Positions 57,913 through 64,000 of a DNA stretch of 64,000 nucleotides are shown piece after piece. The notes under the pieces were generated by a model that had not been told where the DNA came from, did not search any database, and saw nothing but the letters and a program-made list of their open reading frames with translations. The stretch comes from Psophocarpus tetragonolobus (taxonomy: Eukaryota; Streptophyta; Magnoliopsida; Fabales; Fabaceae): NCBI GenBank assembly GCA_037954015.1, contig CM075693.1:1302001-1366000 (forward strand), read 5' to 3'. The number at the start of each line of letters is the position of its first letter. The first letter of the stretch is position 1. The position numbers and the translations under genes were made by a program.

Positions 57913-58600
57913 ATTAAAAACTATTGTTAAATTTTAGTGAGATAATCTTTTAGGGTTTTTTATATAATTTAAATGGTTTAATTTTACTTATAATATTTTA
58001 TGTCTAATGTGACATTTTGGTAATTAAACTAATTATTTTATTTTATTTAAATTTAATTATTACATTCAATTAAGTTTGTTTTTTTTATCCATGGAAATCA
58101 AGTGTTTCTTTAAACTATGTGATTCTCAAAACTCACAATAGTATTAGACTATCAAGACTCCCATAAGTGAAACTTATTTTTGGCTTAAAAATATTTTTTA
58201 AGTTAAAATAAAATTAGTGATATACTTTTTTAGTAGTATAAAAAAGTATTATGTGTACATGTTTTGGGAAAATTAAAAACTATTATTAAGAAAGAGTAGA
58301 GTTTCAATGAGATAATTTTTAGGTTTTTTATATAATTTAAAATTTTAAACGGTTTAATTTTACTCATAATTTTCATATATAATTTGAAATTTTTGATAAA
58401 CTAATAATTTTATGTTATTTAAATTTAATTATTACATTCAATTAAGTTTTTTCTTTATCCATCAAAATCAAGTGTTTCTTTAAACGATGTCATTCTCAAA
58501 ATTCACAATGGTATTTTAACAATCAAGCTCCTATTAGTGAAATTTAGTTTTAGCTTAAAGTTATTTTTTAAGTTAAAAATTAAAATTAAAATTTATAAAT
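57913..58600. repeat. tandem duplication of an AT-rich 359-bp unit
   Basis: attaaaaactatt at 57913 and 58272 starts two diverged copies that share tttatataattt, cattcaattaagttt, aaatcaagtgtttctttaaac and aagttatttttt-like strings. The preceding sequence of the second copy (tagtataaaaaagtattatg) also occurs at about 57021-57040, left of the gypsy fragment, so that fragment appears inserted within the first unit. Confidence 0.75.
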
Positions 58601-59204
58601 AAGTATAAATTTTTTATCAAATTTCATTTTTTTAACTTAAAACTTTTTTAAGTTATTTTTGTTATTATTTATAAAATAAAAATTTATATGGTAAACAAGT
58701 TCTTAAATATTTTAGTATAAATATTGTTTACAACTACTTTTAAAAATAATTTTTAACTCAACATTAAATTAGGTCAAACGAATCTAAGTAATATTTTAGA
58801 AGTTACTAGGTAATGATCCGTATTTTGCATGACAAAAAATTGTATAGTACCATAAAAAAGAGTTAAAGTGAAAAGATATAAAAACATTATTCAACTTACA
58901 CCTCATGCCTATAAGATAATTTAATAATAATGAGAAAACTCAAGGTTGTATAAGAGTGGGATGATTTCAAGATATACTGCAAGATGTATGTTATAAATGA
59001 GATTTTTAAGTGAATTATCAAACTCATTATAATACAAACACTGCTATATCTAATAGTGTTACAATGGACTTAGTTCAGATCTTATTTTTCAACTCTATAT
59101 CATAACAAAACAATTATAGTAAACTAATCTACAATGTGTAAAAATACTGTAATTTAAAATATGATCCTTAAAAAATTGTAACAATTTAGAGTAACTTTTT
59201 AATA
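58601..59204. other. AT-rich intergenic DNA
   Basis: Nothing coding or structured is recognised. Confidence 0.35.
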
Positions 59205-59208
59205 GTGT

Positions 59209-60310
59209 AACACCCTTCTACCCAAACACTTTATTTTTTAATTACAAAATATTATAGAAATTTATTCATTTAAATACTAAACTTGACACCTAGGTAAAAT
59301 GATTCATATCACACAATAAACACTTATTTTTCAAAATCGTGATATAGTAAAATATAAACAAATAAGTTTACAAGTTAACTTTAAAAATTGCCTTTACAAT
59401 ATTCTCAATTAATACAACTCATAACGAAACTTTAAATAATTTGATACATGACGAAAAACTATTAATCAATCTTCTCTAGCTCAATGTCACACCTAATAAG
59501 AGAAACCTAACAGAAAGATGTAAAGAAAAGTCAGAACTTCATCACCTGCGATATCATCAAGATCTTGTTCACCAGTATTTAGCCCAAACAAAATGCAACA
59601 ACAAGTAGCAAAGGTGAGAATACTTCTCACACATGTTAAGACATATATAAAGAGAATGAGGAGTCAACTAAAGTACAACAAATAAACATATAAATTCATT
59701 TCACACCCATGACAGAAATTATACATCCACATACATAAATTCATTCATGCTAATGATGCTCATGCGTGCTTTCTTAGGTACATGCTCGGAGCGATCATCT
59801 TCTATACCAGTAACGCATAGGTAAAATCATCTCACCATAAGTTCACCCAAAGTGAATCCTCTTCTATGCTAGTAACACGAAGGCATAATTGTGCAATGCA
59901 AAGCAAACTAAAAAGACTTCTTGGAGCACCACACAATGGATGATCCTTACAAAACTTCTTTGACTGCCATATTCATGCATCATGTCATCAACAACATATA
60001 TCATAATGTCATCGTACTCCACTCCCAACCGCAGTTGGATGGCATCTCATTAGACACATGCCGATCATCATCATCAACATAAATAATAATATTACATCTA
60101 ATCATGTCATCACATTTCACCCCCAACTGCAGTTGAGATGACGTCTTATCAAGCACACTTTGACCATCGTCATTAACACATTGTACATCTAATTGAAGTC
60201 AAATCAATATCACATAGTGAAACAAATCCTTAATCCATGCTCCTCAAATAAATTTCAAATAGTCAATCATTCATGATACTTATAATTATAAGATACATCA
60301 CAATATTTCA
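59209..60310 (+). repeat. possible LTR or LTR fragment (starts TGTAACACCC)
   Basis: TGTAACACCCTTCTACCC at about 59208 matches the typical 5' end of several plant gypsy LTR families. The downstream DNA contains two loosely repeated 100-bp segments (60005-60205, each with ccaac.gcagttg and acatctaat). No second LTR or clear end is seen before the gypsy integrase fragment at 60316. Confidence 0.35.
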
Positions 60311-60315
60311 TACCA

Positions 60316-61630
60316 CTTGTCATCCTCAAACGGATGGACAAACTGGGGTAGTCAATAGATCCCTATCCACTATGTTGAGGGCACTCTTGAAAGGCAACCA
60401 CAAGTCTTAGGATGAATATCTCCCCCATATTGAATCACATATAATAGGGTGATCCATCAGACCACTAAGCATTCCCCTTTTGAGGCTGTATATAGTTTTT
60501 AACCTCTCACTCCTTTGGACTTATTGCCACTCCCTAACGCCCAACATTTTCATAAATAAGGGGAAGCTAGGGCTGATTTTGTCAAAAAATTACACTAGAG
60601 GGTCAAAACCAATATTGAAAACCAATCTAAGGGGTATGCTTCATCAAACAACAAGGGGAGGAAGGAGGTCATCTTCGAAAAGGGCGATTGCGTTTGGCTT
60701 CACCTAAGAAAGGATCGTTTTCCTTCTAAGAGGAAGTCCAAACTTAGCCCCCAAGGATATGGTCTCTTCCAAATCCTTAAGAAGGTAAATAATAATGCAT
60801 ATAAGTTAAACCTTCCTGATGATTATGGAGTTAGCACCACTTTTAATGTTTGTGATCTTACCCCCTTTTTAGGTGCTGACATGGAAGAGGATGACCCTTC
60901 AGATATGAGGACAAATCCTTCTGATGGGGGAGGAGATGATGCAATCCTACCTACCAAGGACCCTCTTACTAGGGCAATGACTAGGAAGATTGAAGAGGAC
61001 TTGGCCCGAAAAGACTCATCAAGACCCTAGCTCAGGATGGAGATAGATATTTTAGGCCATAGTCCTTATTTTTCCTCTTGTAAATATTAATTAGCTTTTA
61101 TTTCCCTTTTAGGCCTTGTATTTCAGCCACTTATGTTAGTTTTTAGAGTATATGGTGTAATTAGCTTATGAAGGAAGGTGAGTGGAGTAGAGGGCCTAAT
61201 AACCCAAAGGAGTGTGGATCTCTTTCCATACCCCCTTGATTAGGTCGTGCCACTCCCATGGCTTAAGGCTAGGCACCCCTTTTAATGGGCCTAAGAGGGA
61301 TTAGTGCTCCTAATCCTAATTAGGCCCAAGTCCCACATTGCCTAGTTTTGAGTGTCTTGCTATCTCTTTGGGCTATAAATACACTTAGTCTCCCTTATAC
61401 AAATTACACTTGCTTGAATGAAGTAAAACTTCATTAAGTTATTATTCTTAAGTGTCGTTTTTGAGAAACCTATCTCTTGATGATTCTTTTCCTTATGGCA
61501 AGCATCATAAAATTTTTGACCCATCTTTCTCTTAGAAAATGGCGTCAACCCTCCTTCATTTCTAGCCTCTCCATCCTCCATTTTCTAAGGGGAAGGAACC
61601 TTGGTTGAAGAGATCAAGGGAATGTATCAG
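60316..61630 (+). mobile_element. gypsy 3' end: integrase fragment plus LTR
   Basis: The coding part starts in the integrase core (CHPQTDGQTGVVNRSLSTM, where the catalytic Glu after GQT reads Gly), runs through the C-terminal domain (KGDCVWLHLRKDRFPSKR, LFQILKKVNNNAYKLNLP) and ends after DPLTRAMTRKIEEDLARK at about 61030. An LTR occupies about 61194-61628, with a ctataaatac TATA box (61374) and the R-U5 core ccttatggcaag / atggcgtc. It is related to, but distinct from, the 10-kb gypsy family. The 5' part of the element is absent. Confidence 0.8.
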
Positions 61631-61789
61631 TAAGGATGCATCTAAGCATAAATTCATCTTGACTCGAGGTAATATACTCGAGAATCTTTCATGAGAGTAC
61701 ACATGCGATGGGTCTGCTTGAGCTCGAGCTAGAGAGGCCTCACAACTTTGATGACTTGATCAAGTGATCACTACTTATTATTGAAGGTA

Positions 61790-62730
61790 ACCTGATTTCA
61801 CCTCCACCACAGGCGGTCTAGAACAATACCAAAGGTTTGAGCCCACCTGTCAATGCCATTGCTCTTAGCATGATTCAAGTTATCACGCAACAAATCCTTG
61901 ACATTCTAGTGAGAAAAGAAGTTAGGCCTGTTGACAACACCCATTTGATTCCAAATATTGCGTGTGTAGATACGATCTCGTGAGACATGTATCATGTTTC
62001 CCTATCACTATCGCATAAGGGACGCATGAGATTATTAGTTATATGTCTACTATACCGTAAATTATTAGTAGGTAAAATAACACTCGCAACCTTCCAAAAA
62101 GGAAGTCAAATCCGCTCAAGATCTTTCCACTTACAAGCTAGGTTGAATAACTAATTTGTCAAGGAATTGTCTTGATCTAAGAGACTCTAATAAGTAGATG
62201 TCAAAGAGAATTGGCCATCCATATTATTACCCCAATAAAGGTTTGCATCACCATGTCTCCTCTAGGGGGTTCAATTTTGCATATACCTGTCATAACCTCT
62301 GTAGGTAAGATCCTAGCCAGCTTAGACTTGTCCCAAGAGCCATCAATAGCCACACAGAAGCAGACATGGTTAACTACTTTAATAACAGTTTTGTCAGTAC
62401 ACCAATCTGTCAGAGGCCTTCACCTAAACACCTATTGTCAAACTAGAAATCAATCTTGCACCCATTCCTTAACTGTCATATCACATTTTTCCTCACATTC
62501 AGCCCAACCTCTTTAATGCATTTCCAAAAGTTTGCACATTTCCTTGCATGTCAATGTTAGGCTTGGTCTTCCTACCACACTTGTATTTGACCTAAACAAG
62601 TTGGAACCACGTGACATTCTTCTTACTGATAAGGTGCCATCCAGACTTTGATACGATGGCTAGATTTGCATGCCTACTTTAATGTAGTCCCAAGCCTCCT
62701 ATTTACTTTAGCTTGAACAATTTCTCCCAA
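61790..62730 (-). pseudogene. LINE C-terminal remnant
   Basis: Minus-strand pieces read IDFWFDNWCLGEGL-like (with a stop in the actual DNA), then a WDKSKLARILPTEV-like segment, then KIEPPRGDMVMQTF, LERIWLPFWKVAS-like and GIDRWAQTFGIVLDRLWWR. These follow the order of the plant L1 C-terminal region and the terminal RNase H-like part. Stops and frame changes are frequent. The upstream RT is not present in the window's last 1.3 kb. Confidence 0.6.
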
Positions 62731-62859
62731 ACAATCTAATGCATTTTTTTAACTGTGTCTAAATCACCCCAAACAAAGTCTCTGCATTTTTTATCAATTA
62801 AATTACAAATAGATAAAAACAAAAATTTGGCTAGTGTGAGACAAACAACAAATGACAAA

Positions 62860-63245
62860 GGGCTTAATTGGTTTGATTTTGGTTTTTAGTTTTTGAAAAG
62901 AGTTTTTTAGAATAGTTTACGAAAACTGTTTTCGGAAAGAAAACTTGTTTGACAAGTTTTATTTGAAAACTATTTTGAAGATGTAAAAATGAAAAAATTT
63001 GTCCATATCTATTAGAATTTCATTAATGAAAAGTAAAAGACAACATATTCTGATTGTATTTTGAGTTTTCAAAACAAAAATAGAAAACTAAAAAACAAAA
63101 CTACTTTCAGCTGTTAAAAACTAAAAAGCAGGAACTGTTCTCGAAAACTGTTTTCAGAAAACACTACCTAAACAAGTTTTTTAGTTTTTAAAAATTAAAA
63201 TGCTAAAAACAATTTTATAAAACTATTATCAAACAATCACAAAGT
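62860..63245. repeat. AT-rich inverted-repeat element (MITE-like)
   Basis: The left arm ttttggtttttagtttttgaaaa and right arm ttttttagtttttaaaaatt with ctgttttcggaaa / ctgttttcagaaaa strings in direct and inverted positions suggest a non-autonomous element of the same group as 53.5-54.3 and 56.5-57.0 kb. Ends and target duplication are unresolved. Confidence 0.4.
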
Positions 63246-64000
63246 ATTTTACTTTCAATTGTTTAGACATTACTTAACTTTATCCATAACAAACTAATAG
63301 AAGCAATAAAATCGCTGATTAACACCTAACTTCAATTCATAAAAATATTTAAATTGATAGAAACACAATATGAGGATAAAACCAATAAAAGAATAAAAGC
63401 ACCATAATTGCGTGAGTTGTAGTTAAAAAAAAAAAAGGCATAGTAGGAGGAAAAAGATAACAATTTTAGAGAACGAATAAAAGAAAAGTCAGGACTCGAG
63501 GAATACTAATAAAGTGGAACAGTTACAAACCTCCTAACTCTGAAAGAATCTTAATTAGAAAATTTGTTTCTAAATCAGTAAATCCCAACAACTCAGTTGA
63601 CTGAAAAAGTTGAATCATGAAGGCCACTTTTTGCTGTGTGCAACAAAGTCACCCAAAATTGATTGTTTGCCAAAGCACCTCATTTTACAACTCTCATCTG
63701 TGGGCAATTTGAAAGTGAACCAAAACTATTAATGTTTCGTAGAGAGAATGAAAACATGGAAAATGATAAAAATAGAAAAAGTAATTAATTTAAAATAGAA
63801 GTTAATTAATATGTACTATCAATTATAATCTTCCATTTAAAAGTTATATAAATAAAAAGTTTCGATATAAATTAAAATTCATATAAATATTTTAAATATT
63901 ATTAATAAATTTATTAACTTTACTTGTTAATATTTTAAAAGTCATATAAATAAAATTTGCGATATAAATTAAATATAAAATTATTTTAGATTATCATCAG
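63246..64000. other. AT-rich intergenic DNA
   Basis: No gene recognised. Near the end, ttaaaagttatataaataaaaag and ttaaaagtcatataaataaaat form a loose direct repeat (about 63835 and 63935), possibly the start of another repeat that runs past the window. Confidence 0.35.

Overview
This is a plant nuclear window, most likely from a legume and plausibly Glycine (soybean or a close relative). The evidence is eukaryotic: spliced GT-AG exons, AT-rich intergenic DNA, plant-only gene families (a PFA-DSP phosphatase, a CLMP1/Phox-type TPR-PB1 protein, an OVATE family protein) and layers of nested plant transposons. The genus is an inference from the style of the repeats (palindromic GGTAATC-type motifs, 'cgctaagcgagc' strings), not a proof.

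Only four host genes can be supported. They are a five-exon atypical dual-specificity phosphatase (19395-22277, +), an intronless 784-aa TPR/PB1/TPR protein of the CLMP1/Phox type (24150-26504, +), a 181-aa C3HC4 RING protein (39019-39564, -) and a 154-aa OVATE family protein (54987-55451, -). The first two form a small gene island at 19.3-26.9 kb. The other two stand alone among repeats.

Most of the rest is transposon-derived. From the left: an L1-type LINE remnant (0.4-1.3 kb, -); a degenerate CACTA (En/Spm) element (about 3.7-9.0 kb, -) with pieces of both the TPase (DUF4216 region) and the second, Transposase_24-type gene; and a Ty3/gypsy complex (9.0-17.9 kb, +) abutting it. The gypsy complex holds a truncated copy with a complete LTR, then a half LTR, then a gag-pol body and a 3' LTR. 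A Tat-lineage gypsy pol lies at 29.9-33.7 kb (-), with a 58-bp tandem array and an opposite-strand coding remnant downstream of its integrase. Two gypsy LTR fragments (33.7-34.2, 36.5-36.9 kb) and a LINE endonuclease fragment (37.1-38.6 kb, -) follow. An old LTR split by a younger insertion lies at 41.6-43.3 kb. At 43412-48177 there is a complete-ended LTR element on the minus strand, with target duplication TAATA, tRNA-iMet primer site and polypurine tract but no coding capacity. A nearly full-length but decayed LINE (48.2-53.5 kb, -) carries a MITE with its own target duplication. Further gypsy 3' ends lie at 57.0-57.9 and 60.3-61.6 kb, and another LINE 3' end at 61.8-62.7 kb (-).

The host genes show no operon-like or functional linkage. 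The value of the window is its transposon stratigraphy and some structural oddities: a duplicated R-U5 segment in the gypsy complex, the opposite-strand ORF in the Tat element, the coding-free LTR element with an internal 278-bp duplication, and a conserved R-U5 core shared by seven LTR copies from several families. All boundaries were read by eye and no alignment or database search was run.
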